From NCBI RefSeq assembly GCF_002211105.1, contig NZ_JPUA01000034.1:230617-294616 (forward strand): a stretch of DNA of 64,000 bases, given 5' to 3'. Below, one piece after another: positions 29,255-36,274 of the stretch (position 1 is its first letter; every line of letters begins with the position of its first letter). Source of the DNA: Halomonas campaniensis. Lineage in GTDB: Bacteria; Pseudomonadota; Gammaproteobacteria; Pseudomonadales; Halomonadaceae. A model generated the notes under the pieces. The model was not told where the DNA came from. It did no database searches and saw only the letters and a program-made list of their open reading frames with translations. A program made the position numbers and the translations under genes.

Positions 29255-30496
29255 TTAACTAGATTTTTCACTGTATTCGATAGCACTTTCCTTTCCGGAT
29301 AAGTATGTTTGCTTCTCCCAATCTGCAGGTGACAGTGCTATAAATTCCTGCTCATAGTTCTCGCCATCAGAGTGTAACCCTAATGCAAAGTGACAATTTG
29401 CTAGCGTGGCATAGATCCAGAGTTTATCGGAACGCTCCTGAAAATTCTCTGTTTCAATAACTTCTAATAGTTGCTCAATAGTTTTCTTACGAATCTTTCT
29501 GGCCGACATCTGGTCGAACAAAGCTTCGTCGACAGAGCTTTGAAGCAAAGATCTTATTTCATAACATGTAGCAGCATTTTCGGCATTATAGTAGTCCCCT
29601 TTAAGAATAAAACCTCTCTCATAAAAGTTAATTGCTAAATCAAGTGCGTGGCTATCCTTATTTAATTTCCATAAGCGTTTGTGTATTGCACCAGTTAAAC
29701 CAAGTGTTTCTGGATCATTTGACTCTTTGGGTTCTAGGGGTTCTAAAATATTAATGGCTTCGACTAGAGCTAATAGTTCTGAGGGATGTTTGGATTTGTA
29801 TGTATGCAGAGCAGTTTGTTGGCGCAAATATGAATTGTCTGGCCGCATATTAAGAAGATTGTTGAAATTTTTCATCGCTTCTCTATGATTTGATGCATCG
29901 GCCGCTGCTTCAGCAGCTTCTAGAAATGACGAAAATCTTTCTTGCTCATCCTCGGCATCTTCCAATATTTCCTCGAATTCTTTATCTGTAAAGGAAGGCT
30001 CCTTTAAGAAAGGTATATATGTATAAACTGGGCTATCAGTTTGTGGGTCTTGTGATACTGTCTTTATAAGTCTGGAAAGCTCTTCTTGAGCACGTTTAGC
30101 CTCTCTATGTCCAATATCATCACCTAGATGGTCATACATGAATGTCGACGTATGATCCAAGTCAAAATGCAATTTTCCCTTTCTTTCCTTCATCACTATA
30201 GTTGAAAAAGGTCGTAATGCATGACGAACTCCTAGTTCGTAAACCGCATTTACGTTTCCTGTAGAAATATCAGCGACTACTAAATCTGCTTTAAGTAGCA
30301 TTTCATACATTTTAAGATCTATTATACCCGAATGAAGAATTTCATTAGCTCGGATACATCTAAATCCACAGTCCTCTACGGCAGGCTGAATGATAGCTTC
30401 ATAGGTGGCGTCTAAGTCGAGCAGCCGACCAGACTCGTAATCGGTTTTTTTGCCAAACCCCATTACAACAAAGCAAATTTTCTGTTTATTTACCAT
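29255..30496 (-). CDS. Nucleoside deoxyribosyltransferase-fold protein with TRAFs-binding domain
   Basis: A 413-residue protein in two parts. The N-terminal domain (about 5-165) has CFVVMGFGKKTD, Y..II.PAVEDCGF, ADLVVADISTGNVNAVYELG and RHALRPFSTI, the pattern of nucleoside 2-deoxyribosyltransferase-like/TIR-related domains; the YELG glutamate matches the usual catalytic position. The C-terminal part (about 190-390) is a TPR-like helical region of the MAP3K TRAFs-binding (DUF4071) type found in ASK1 kinases and in bacterial proteins of this architecture. It likely binds or cleaves a nucleotide or NAD-like ligand; the target is unknown. GGAG stands nine bases before the ATG at 30496; a TTG farther upstream is unlikely. 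It converges on the ThsB-like gene. Confidence 0.8.
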   Translation of the reverse strand: MVNKQKICFVVMGFGKKTDYESGRLLDLDATYEAIIQPAVEDCGFRCIRANEILHSGIIDLKMYEMLLKADLVVADISTGNVNAVYELGVRHALRPFSTIVMKERKGKLHFDLDHTSTFMYDHLGDDIGHREAKRAQEELSRLIKTVSQDPQTDSPVYTYIPFLKEPSFTDKEFEEILEDAEDEQERFSSFLEAAEAAADASNHREAMKNFNNLLNMRPDNSYLRQQTALHTYKSKHPSELLALVEAINILEPLEPKESNDPETLGLTGAIHKRLWKLNKDSHALDLAINFYERGFILKGDYYNAENAATCYEIRSLLQSSVDEALFDQMSARKIRKKTIEQLLEVIETENFQERSDKLWIYATLANCHFALGLHSDGENYEQEFIALSPADWEKQTYLSGKESAIEYSEKSS

Positions 30497-31019
30497 GTTT
30501 TTTATCTCCACTGTTTTTCGGTCTTGCTTTATTTTCCTAACCAATTGTAGTTTATTGATTAATAAATAGTTAAAATTTTTATGGCTTTATATGTGTGCTT
30601 CCGCTCTTAATATAGATGCCCACTGACGATGCCGATGAAATATGGTGCTCAGGTGATGTAAAGTAGTTTTGTGCTATGTTGTTCTATCGAGCATAAAAGT
30701 CGCCCCACTGAAAAAGTATGTTGGCTTACTACTCAATTGTGTGGTTTCAATCTCCACTGAAGAGGGTATGTCTGACGCACTGCTTTATAGTTGGTTGAAA
30801 CATTCCACATCTTTTCTTGGTTAGTATCACTGTCTCAATTAATAAACCACTTTATTATACTATTACAGCATACTCAACTTGTAGTGGCATAGTTGATAGG
30901 TGATTGAGTGAGCAAGCTATGAGGGCGAAAGTTACCATCATGGTTTCGCCCAGGTTAAGAGAGGAATGAGAGAACACGACCCTTCCAATGAAGAGATACT
31001 CTTCAGCCACCCTGTGATT
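30497..31019. other. Intergenic region at the right edge of the AT-rich block
   Basis: About 520 bases, still AT-rich until about 30,900, with no recognised gene, tRNA or insertion sequence. It must contain the promoter of the leftward gene. Base composition changes to the GC-rich mosaic around 30,930. Confidence 0.5.
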
Positions 31020-31349
31020 TACTATCTGCAATGTTTATTCACGGAGGAAACACCCATGGCCATAGGCGGCTTGATAGGATTACTGGACGACATTGCCGCA
31101 TTGGCGAAGTTGTCCGCAGCATCACTGGACGATGTGAGTGCCGCCGCTGGGCGTGCAACGGCGAAGGCGGCCGGGGTGGTGGTGGATGATACGGCGGTGA
31201 CGCCGCAATATTTGCAGGGGGTAACAGCGGAGCGGGAACTGGCGATTGTGAAGAAGATCGCGCTGGGCTCGATTCGCAACAAGCTGATTTTTATCCTGCC
31301 GGTTGGCGCTGCTGCTGAATCACTTTTTGCCCGCGCTATTGCCGATCAT
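31020..31349 (+). pseudogene. Truncated DUF808 (YedI-like) gene, copy 1
   Basis: From ACTATCTGCA through about 330 bases this is nearly identical to the 5' ends of the two complete DUF808 genes at 36,275 and 55,236, including the CACGGAGGA ribosome-binding region and ATG (31056). An extra T in GGTTGGCG (about 31,303) shifts the frame after the INKLIFILPV-equivalent point, and homology stops near 31,349. The residual frame runs to 31,406 and ends against the DMT transporter gene. Confidence 0.85.
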
Positions 31350-31402
31350 TCAGGCGCATGCCGGGTAGGTATGGGCTGCGATGAAGTAAGCAGAAATATC
31401 GA

Positions 31403-32323
31403 TTAGCCCCGCCGTTGCCGTAACACCATCACTCCCGCCATTAAGATCATACCCATACCCAGCCAAGTCATGGCATCGGGCACTTCGCTGAATAGCAGGT
31501 AGCCCCCAAGGCTGGCAAAGATGAGGTAGGCGTAATCAAAGGTGCCGATCAACGCCGAAGGGGCAATTTGATAAGCCCTTGCCACCCCGGTATTCACAAT
31601 GATCAGCAGTAGCGCGTAGGCGCCCACGATCAATAACGCTGTGGCGTTTAGCGGTTGCCAACCGGCGAACAGGAACGGCGCGCGTTCGGCAAGCGTTGCT
31701 GTGCTGTTGATTGCCACCAGCACACTGAAGAGACTGCCTGCTGCCAGGAACGCTAGATTTAATCCCAGGGTTAGCAGTAAGGGGTGTTCTCTTTGGCAGT
31801 GGTGGCGAGTGACCAGCATTGCTAGCGCATAAAAGAGGGCGGCAAGCACGGGTAGCAGTGTCGCAGGTGTGAAAGTGTCGCCGCCAGGGCGCAACACCAC
31901 CACCACGCCCAGAAAACCGCAGAGAATGCCTAGCCAGGCCTGGCGTGAAAGATGCTCGCTCGCTCCAAAAGCAGCCAGCACGGCAATAAACAGCGGCGTG
32001 GTGTAAATGGCGACCGCTGCCACCGAAAGCGGAATCAGCGGCAGTGCTGCGTAATAGGCTATCCACATCAGCAACAGAAGCAGGCTTCTTATCGCCACCC
32101 AGCGGTGTGATTTTACCTTGGGTCGGGGGCCAGAATGGCCAATGATCAATCCAAAGAGTATCGGCAGCGAGAGTGTTGAGGCGATGACATAGAGTTGCCA
32201 TAGCGACATACTGGCACTTAGATACTTAACCAGGGCGTCGGTCAACGCCAGCAGAAAGACAGCCCCCACGATAAGGCTTATGCCCTGTAGGATATTATCT
32301 TGAGGTTCAGCGGTGGCCTTCAT
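31403..32323 (-). CDS. DMT (EamA) family transporter
   Basis: A 306-residue drug/metabolite transporter with about ten transmembrane helices in two EamA repeats (first ending near GVVVVLRPGG, second near GMGMILMAGVMVL). Members export amino acids, metabolites or toxic compounds; the substrate is not readable. It is divergent from a LysR-type regulator, its probable controller. Its stop meets the end of the DUF808 fragment's residual frame. Confidence 0.88.
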   Translation of the reverse strand: MKATAEPQDNILQGISLIVGAVFLLALTDALVKYLSASMSLWQLYVIASTLSLPILFGLIIGHSGPRPKVKSHRWVAIRSLLLLLMWIAYYAALPLIPLSVAAVAIYTTPLFIAVLAAFGASEHLSRQAWLGILCGFLGVVVVLRPGGDTFTPATLLPVLAALFYALAMLVTRHHCQREHPLLLTLGLNLAFLAAGSLFSVLVAINSTATLAERAPFLFAGWQPLNATALLIVGAYALLLIIVNTGVARAYQIAPSALIGTFDYAYLIFASLGGYLLFSEVPDAMTWLGMGMILMAGVMVLRQRRG

Positions 32324-32416
32324 TGCAGCGTTCCAGGTATGAATTCCGCTCTAGAGTGCCGCTGCCTCTAGCAGCACTTCAAACGACTTCTGCGTCACAA
32401 TGCATGAGCTCAGATT

Positions 32417-33325
32417 ATGGATAACTTCATCAAGTCTCTTCCACCGCTGGCGACGCTGCGCCCCTTTGAGGCTGCCGCCAGGCTTGAGAGCTTTTCGCGC
32501 GCGGCCGATGAACTCCACCTGACCCAGGCGGCTATCAGCCGGCAGATCCGTGCGCTGGAGGAAGATCTTGGCGTGATGCTTTTCGAGCGCCGTAATCGCA
32601 GTGTGTTTCTTACCCGCGAAGGGCGTGAGTTTGGCCGTACGGTCTCCCAGGCGCTGGAAAGTATCGCTACGGGGGCTCAGGAGCTGCGTGGCGACCCGGA
32701 TGATAAGCGCGTTGTGTTGTTCTGCCAGTTATGCGAAGCGTTCTATTGGCTGATGCCACAGTTGGCTGACTTCAATCGTCGCTATCCTGACATTGAGATA
32801 CAGCTGGCGACGTCGACACGGCCGATTACCGAATTTAGTGGCAGCTTCGACATTGCGCTGCAAACCAACGGACGACCCAGCGGGAGCCATCGATTGGTGT
32901 TTACCGCCGAGGATGAGATATTTCCGGTCTGCAGCCCTGCTTACCTGAAAGGGGTCACTACGCCGTTGAGCCTCAACACTTTGCTGAACCAGCGGCTACT
33001 GCACTACCACGCTGACCCGGCGGATTGGCTGGAGTGGGATGACTGGTTGCGTGCCATGGGGCACTTTGAACTTTCATCAGCGGAGAGTGCTGTTTTCGAC
33101 AGCTACCCTCTGCTACTGCAAGCGGCTGTCGCGGGGCACGGTATCGCCTTGGGATGGCGGCGCACAACGCAACGATTAATTGAAAATGGCGAACTGATCC
33201 GCCCGGTGGCAGAGAGCTTGCCCCAGCACGATGCCATCGCCCTATACACACGCCAGGGCGCACCCCAACGCCCAGGCAGCGAAGCGTTATTGGGTTGGCT
33301 GCGTGAGGTGTTGGGTGATGAGTAG
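32417..33325 (+). CDS. LysR family transcriptional regulator (GcvA-like)
   Basis: A 302-residue LysR regulator with an N-terminal winged helix (SFSRAADELHLTQAAISRQI near residue 25; EEDLGVMLFERRNRSVFLT) and a periplasmic-binding-like effector domain from about 95. The overall style (PPLATLRPFEAAARLESFSRAA) is that of the GcvA/AmpR branch. It is divergent from the DMT exporter. The last codons (GGTGATGAG-TAG) coincide with the start of an Rpn gene remnant in which the corresponding codon is CAG, so the stop codon and C terminus appear to come from the junction. Confidence 0.9.
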   Translation: MDNFIKSLPPLATLRPFEAAARLESFSRAADELHLTQAAISRQIRALEEDLGVMLFERRNRSVFLTREGREFGRTVSQALESIATGAQELRGDPDDKRVVLFCQLCEAFYWLMPQLADFNRRYPDIEIQLATSTRPITEFSGSFDIALQTNGRPSGSHRLVFTAEDEIFPVCSPAYLKGVTTPLSLNTLLNQRLLHYHADPADWLEWDDWLRAMGHFELSSAESAVFDSYPLLLQAAVAGHGIALGWRRTTQRLIENGELIRPVAESLPQHDAIALYTRQGAPQRPGSEALLGWLREVLGDE

Positions 33326-33391
33326 ATTGCTGAAGCGACAGGCCTGGCGCTAGATGAAGTGGTGAAGCTGCGCACTGAAGGTAAGCGCTGA
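33316..33391 (+). pseudogene. 3' fragment of an Rpn-family nuclease gene
   Basis: GTGATGAG-TAGATTGCTGAAGCG up to AAGGTAAGCGCTGA matches the end of the Rpn tail at 34,625-34,704 almost base for base. It encodes the equivalent of IAEATGLALDEVVKLRTEGKR. No upstream Rpn sequence is present; the LysR gene takes its place. Confidence 0.8.
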
Positions 33392-33431
33392 CCTGCTTTT
33401 ATTTATGTATTCCCGCTTCATACATCAAACG

Positions 33432-33460
33432 AAAGGGCAGTCCAATTGGCTGCCCTTTCT
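33432..33460 (+). terminator. Terminator following the Rpn fragment
   Basis: AAAGGGCAG-TCCAATTGG-CTGCCCTTT then CTGTATTTGG. The same hairpin, with minor changes, follows the Rpn fragment at 44,073, so it belongs to the original Rpn gene. Confidence 0.7.
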
Positions 33461-33627
33461 GTATTTGGTTGCTGAGGATGGCAGACATTCCCCATGCCAT
33501 GAAAGCCCCCAGCGTCAGGTTAAGTGTTGCACCTACTGATATTCTTTCTTAAATTTTTATTAGGGAGTTAAAAGAGACACTTGGGTCTATCTATTTAGAT
33601 GAACGTCGGCAAGGATATGAATTGCTG

Positions 33628-33672
33628 CCTCAATGGTTGTCAATTGACAACCATTGAGGGGGGCTTCATACT
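33628..33672 (+). promoter_or_regulatory. Promoter inside a perfect 32-bp palindrome
   Basis: The 32 bases 33628-33659 (left arm CCTCAATGGTTGTCAA) form a perfect palindrome. Within it, TTGACA (33644-33649) is a consensus -35 box, followed by a 17-base spacer and CATACT (33667-33672) as -10. The start codon of the HicA-like gene lies 13 bases beyond, so the transcript leader would be very short. Autorepression by the adjoining HTH protein is likely. Confidence 0.7.
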
Positions 33673-33684
33673 CAGAGGCAAATA

Positions 33685-33954
33685 ATGACTCGTCCATCAC
33701 ATCCGAAAAAAGAGATCGAAACTGCCCTCAAACATGCGGAAGCGGAGGGCTGGCGAGTTGAAGTCGGCGGTAGCCATGCCTGGGGCAAAATTTACTGTCC
33801 TTATAATGATGATGAATGCCGCTGCGGTGAGTTTTGTATCGCGAGCGTGTGGAGTACACCGAAAAATCCCGGCAGCCACGCCCGGGCAATTCGGAGAGTA
33901 GTGGACAAGTGCTCGACCCACAAGCATCGAGACGAAGCGGAGCCGGAGGATTGA
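33685..33954 (+). CDS. HicA-like small protein, putative toxin
   Basis: An 89-residue protein. The helix KEIETALKHAEAEGWRVEVG leads into a GSHAWGK motif (His about residue 30) that resembles the GSH catalytic motif of HicA mRNA interferases. It then has a cysteine-rich insert (CPYNDDECRCGEFC) that standard HicA lacks, and a C-terminal NPGSHARAIRRVVDKC. It precedes the HTH gene by three bases. The arrangement (small GSH protein, HTH partner, strong palindromic promoter) suggests a toxin–antitoxin-like pair; this is inferred and the pair is usually annotated as hypothetical. Confidence 0.6.
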   Translation: MTRPSHPKKEIETALKHAEAEGWRVEVGGSHAWGKIYCPYNDDECRCGEFCIASVWSTPKNPGSHARAIRRVVDKCSTHKHRDEAEPED

Positions 33955-33957
33955 AGA

Positions 33958-34704
33958 ATGGAATATGTTTTTACGCTGAAATACCAACTGGCTGACTGCG
34001 ACAGCGACCTAGATGCACTGGTGGAGCGTTTGGGCGCCGCTGGTTGTGATGATGCTCTGGTGGGCGTAGGGCAGCCGGGCCGCTTGGCGCTGGAATTCTC
34101 TCGTGAAGCGGGCAGCGCCGAGGAAGCGGTTCGCACTGCCCTGGTTGACGTAAAAAAAGCGATCCCTTCCGCGCGGCTGATCGAGGCTTCGCCGGATCTT
34201 GTTGGCCTGACGGATGTAGCAGACGTTGTGGGCGTTTCGCGACAGGCAATGAGGAAGTTGATGCTCACCCACCGAGCGACGTTTCCTATGCCGGTTCACG
34301 AAGGCAGTGCCTCAATCTGGCACCTGGCGGAGGTGCTTGACTGGCTGATGACCCGAGGGGGCTACCAAATTGATGTTGGCGTGCTAGATACTGCGAAAGT
34401 GGCATTAGAAGTGAATATAGCCAAAGAGGCGATCCGCCATCCGGTTCGTAGCCAACAGTTCAATAGTTTGGTGGAGGATAAAGACATGTTGGCAGAAAAT
34501 TTGGAAAACTGGGCTCAGCAAGAGCGCCAAGTAGGCATTCAGGAAGGCGAGAAGCTGGGTATTGTGAAAGGCGAAAAGCTGGGTATTGAGAAAACGGCCC
34601 TTAATCTGCTCAAACTGGGAGCGCTGAGTGATGAGCAGATTGCTGAAGCGACAGGCTTGGCGCTAGATGAAGTGGCTAAGTTGCGCACTGAAGGTAAGCG
34701 CTGA
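33958..34704 (+). CDS. HTH antitoxin-like protein fused to an Rpn nuclease tail
   Basis: A 248-residue protein. Residues 1-75 form an alpha/beta domain (YVFTLKYQL ... GRLALEFSREAGSAEEAV) recalling HicB-like partial RNase H folds; residues 80-140 form an AlpA/MerR-like helix-turn-helix (LTDVADVVGVSRQAMRKLM ... IWHLAEVLDWL). From about residue 164 the sequence becomes NSLVEDKDMLAENLENWAQ ... EQIAEATGLALDEVAKLR, the C-terminal tail of Rpn/PD-(D/E)XK transposase-like nucleases, also present in broken copies elsewhere here. Relatives of the HTH part normally end near residue 150, so this is a chimera. GEKLGIVK/GEKLGIEK is an internal eight-codon duplication. Its likely role is the partner and autorepressor of the upstream gene. 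Confidence 0.65.
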   Translation: MEYVFTLKYQLADCDSDLDALVERLGAAGCDDALVGVGQPGRLALEFSREAGSAEEAVRTALVDVKKAIPSARLIEASPDLVGLTDVADVVGVSRQAMRKLMLTHRATFPMPVHEGSASIWHLAEVLDWLMTRGGYQIDVGVLDTAKVALEVNIAKEAIRHPVRSQQFNSLVEDKDMLAENLENWAQQERQVGIQEGEKLGIVKGEKLGIEKTALNLLKLGALSDEQIAEATGLALDEVAKLRTEGKR

Positions 34705-34744
34705 TCGATTGCCTTCTGATCTAAGCGGCAGCCCTTGAACCTGC

Positions 34745-35119
34745 TCAAACTTCCCTATCCCGTTCGTATCGCTCCACGTTTGGAAATGGCGGTAGCCAAT
34801 GTTCTCGGCGAATGTTCCAAAGCTCATATGTCGGTTTCAGTTGATTGGGTGAATCAAGGGCGCCCAGGTGTATTTCTATTTCGTCCTCGCTTACCGAAAA
34901 AACCGACGAACCGCATGCCGAGCAGAAATAGCGCCCCTGATAACTGTGCGGTTCGCCTTCGATCATGACAGCTTGCTTGGGATAATCCGCCGCCGCGTAG
35001 AAAAGCGCCCCGTGATGCTTACGACAATCCATACAGTGGCAAATACCTACCCGGAGCGGCTCGCCATTGGCCACTATTCGGATCTTACCGCAGAGACAGC
35101 CACCCTTTAGTTGAACCAT
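34745..35119 (-). CDS. GFA/CENP-V family protein, copy A
   Basis: A 124-residue zinc-binding GFA (glutathione-dependent formaldehyde-activating enzyme-like) protein. Zinc ligands are visible in GCLCGKIR, GICHCMDCRKHHGALF and RYFCSACGSSVFS. Many family members are not formaldehyde enzymes, so the substrate is open. The C terminus WLPPFPNVERYERDR is shared with copy B at 53,124; the two genes and their flanks are duplicates. It converges on the chimeric HTH–Rpn gene. Confidence 0.88.
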   Translation of the reverse strand: MVQLKGGCLCGKIRIVANGEPLRVGICHCMDCRKHHGALFYAAADYPKQAVMIEGEPHSYQGRYFCSACGSSVFSVSEDEIEIHLGALDSPNQLKPTYELWNIRREHWLPPFPNVERYERDREV

Positions 35120-35343
35120 TGTTAATCTCCAGAAGATTCATACATTCAAAGTAGGTGGCACTTTTGGTTTTGTCTTGCTGCTGTCTCGTATGTATTTGAT
35201 GCCAGCAAACTGACATAAATCGAACTGTTGCAGGAGTCGGATTTTCCCTGCGCTCCCGGAACCCAGTCGTATCGCGACTACAAGCAGGCGGGCCTTAAGT
35301 TGGTAAACCCCCTTCCCGTGGTTCTTTAAAAGATAGATGATTT

Positions 35344-35360
35344 GTGAACCATGAGTACAC
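35344..35360 (+). promoter_or_regulatory. AbiEi operator-like imperfect palindrome over the start codon
   Basis: GTGAACCATGAGTACAC: half-sites GTGAAC and GTACAC (inverse of GTGTAC) flank a short spacer, and the ATG of the AbiEi gene is inside. The same element, GTGAACTATAAGTACAC, survives at 53,734 without the gene. Confidence 0.5.
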
Positions 35361-36172
35361 TTAAAGAAGAAAAGCTAAAGAAGGTGCTTGAAGCCATACC
35401 TTCAGGATTCATGGTCGACACCGCATGGCTTGAACGCCACGGTGTAAGCCGTTTCCTTGCTCGCAAATACGTCGATAACGGCTGGCTGGAGCGCGTTAAC
35501 CGCGGCGTCTTTCGACGCCCTGCGCCGAACGCAACAACATCGGGCGCAATCGATTGGAAAACTTGCCTGCTCTCCATGCAGCATATTATGCGCTATGACA
35601 TCCATGTCGGTGGTACAACGGCGCTTACCCAACAGGGCTACGATCACTATCTGCGGCTGGGTAGCAGTGCGCCTGTCTGGGTATATGGCAACGCCACACC
35701 CAACTGGCTCAGCAAACTGCCACTAAACGCACTCATCGTCACCCGCAGCACCTCACTGTTCGCCGACCCATCACTTGGGCTTGCCAGAAACAACATCAAC
35801 GACGAAGACACGCTGCCATGGAACTGGATTCTTAAGATGTCGGCACCTGAACGGGCGATTATGGAAGCCATGGACGAGTTGCCTGACCATGAGAGTTTTC
35901 ATAACCTTGATATGGTGTTCGAGAGCTTGACGACACTGCGGCCGAAAGTACTGTCGGCGTTGCTACACAGTTGTAAGAAGATCAAGGTCAAGCGGTTGTT
36001 CTTTGTCTTTGCGGATCGCCATGACCATCCCTGGCGCAAGCGCCTCGATCCTGCAGAGTTCAACCTTGGCAGTGGCGACCGCGCACTAGTGACCGGGGGC
36101 AAGATACATCCGCGCTATCGCATCATGGTGCCAGAAACGTTTTTAAAGGCGGAGGTAGATGATGGCGCGTGA
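35351..36172 (+). CDS. Type IV toxin–antitoxin AbiEi family antitoxin
   Basis: A 273-residue AbiEi-type antitoxin. The N-terminal winged helix (FMVDTAWLERHGVSRFLARK ... NGWLERVNRGVFRRP) is followed by the AbiEi C-terminal domains (HVGGTTALTQQGY; SAPERAIMEAMDELPDHESF; KRLFFVFADRHDHPW). AbiEi normally represses the operon and antagonises the nucleotidyltransferase toxin AbiEii. The toxin gene starts inside the end of this one (GGAGG upstream) but is cut after about 13 codons, leaving an orphan antitoxin. The flanks upstream are duplicated at 53.5-53.75 kb, where the antitoxin gene itself is missing. Confidence 0.88.
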   Translation: MSTLKEEKLKKVLEAIPSGFMVDTAWLERHGVSRFLARKYVDNGWLERVNRGVFRRPAPNATTSGAIDWKTCLLSMQHIMRYDIHVGGTTALTQQGYDHYLRLGSSAPVWVYGNATPNWLSKLPLNALIVTRSTSLFADPSLGLARNNINDEDTLPWNWILKMSAPERAIMEAMDELPDHESFHNLDMVFESLTTLRPKVLSALLHSCKKIKVKRLFFVFADRHDHPWRKRLDPAEFNLGSGDRALVTGGKIHPRYRIMVPETFLKAEVDDGA

Positions 36173-36236
36173 AACCTATGAAGCGCAGGTCGGAATCTTG
36201 AAGCAAAAGAGGCGATCCGCCCCAGCCGCTATATGA
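36162..36236 (+). pseudogene. 5' remnant of the AbiEii toxin gene
   Basis: ATG GCG CGT begins MARETYEAQVGIL, the characteristic N terminus of AbiEii nucleotidyltransferase toxins. After that the sequence changes to KQKRRSAPAAI and stops. The break coincides with the left boundary of DUF808 copy 2 (CCCAGCCGCT is shared with copy 3's upstream region). Confidence 0.75.
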
Positions 36237-36274
36237 GTTACTATCTGCAACTGTTATTCACGGAGGAATCACCC

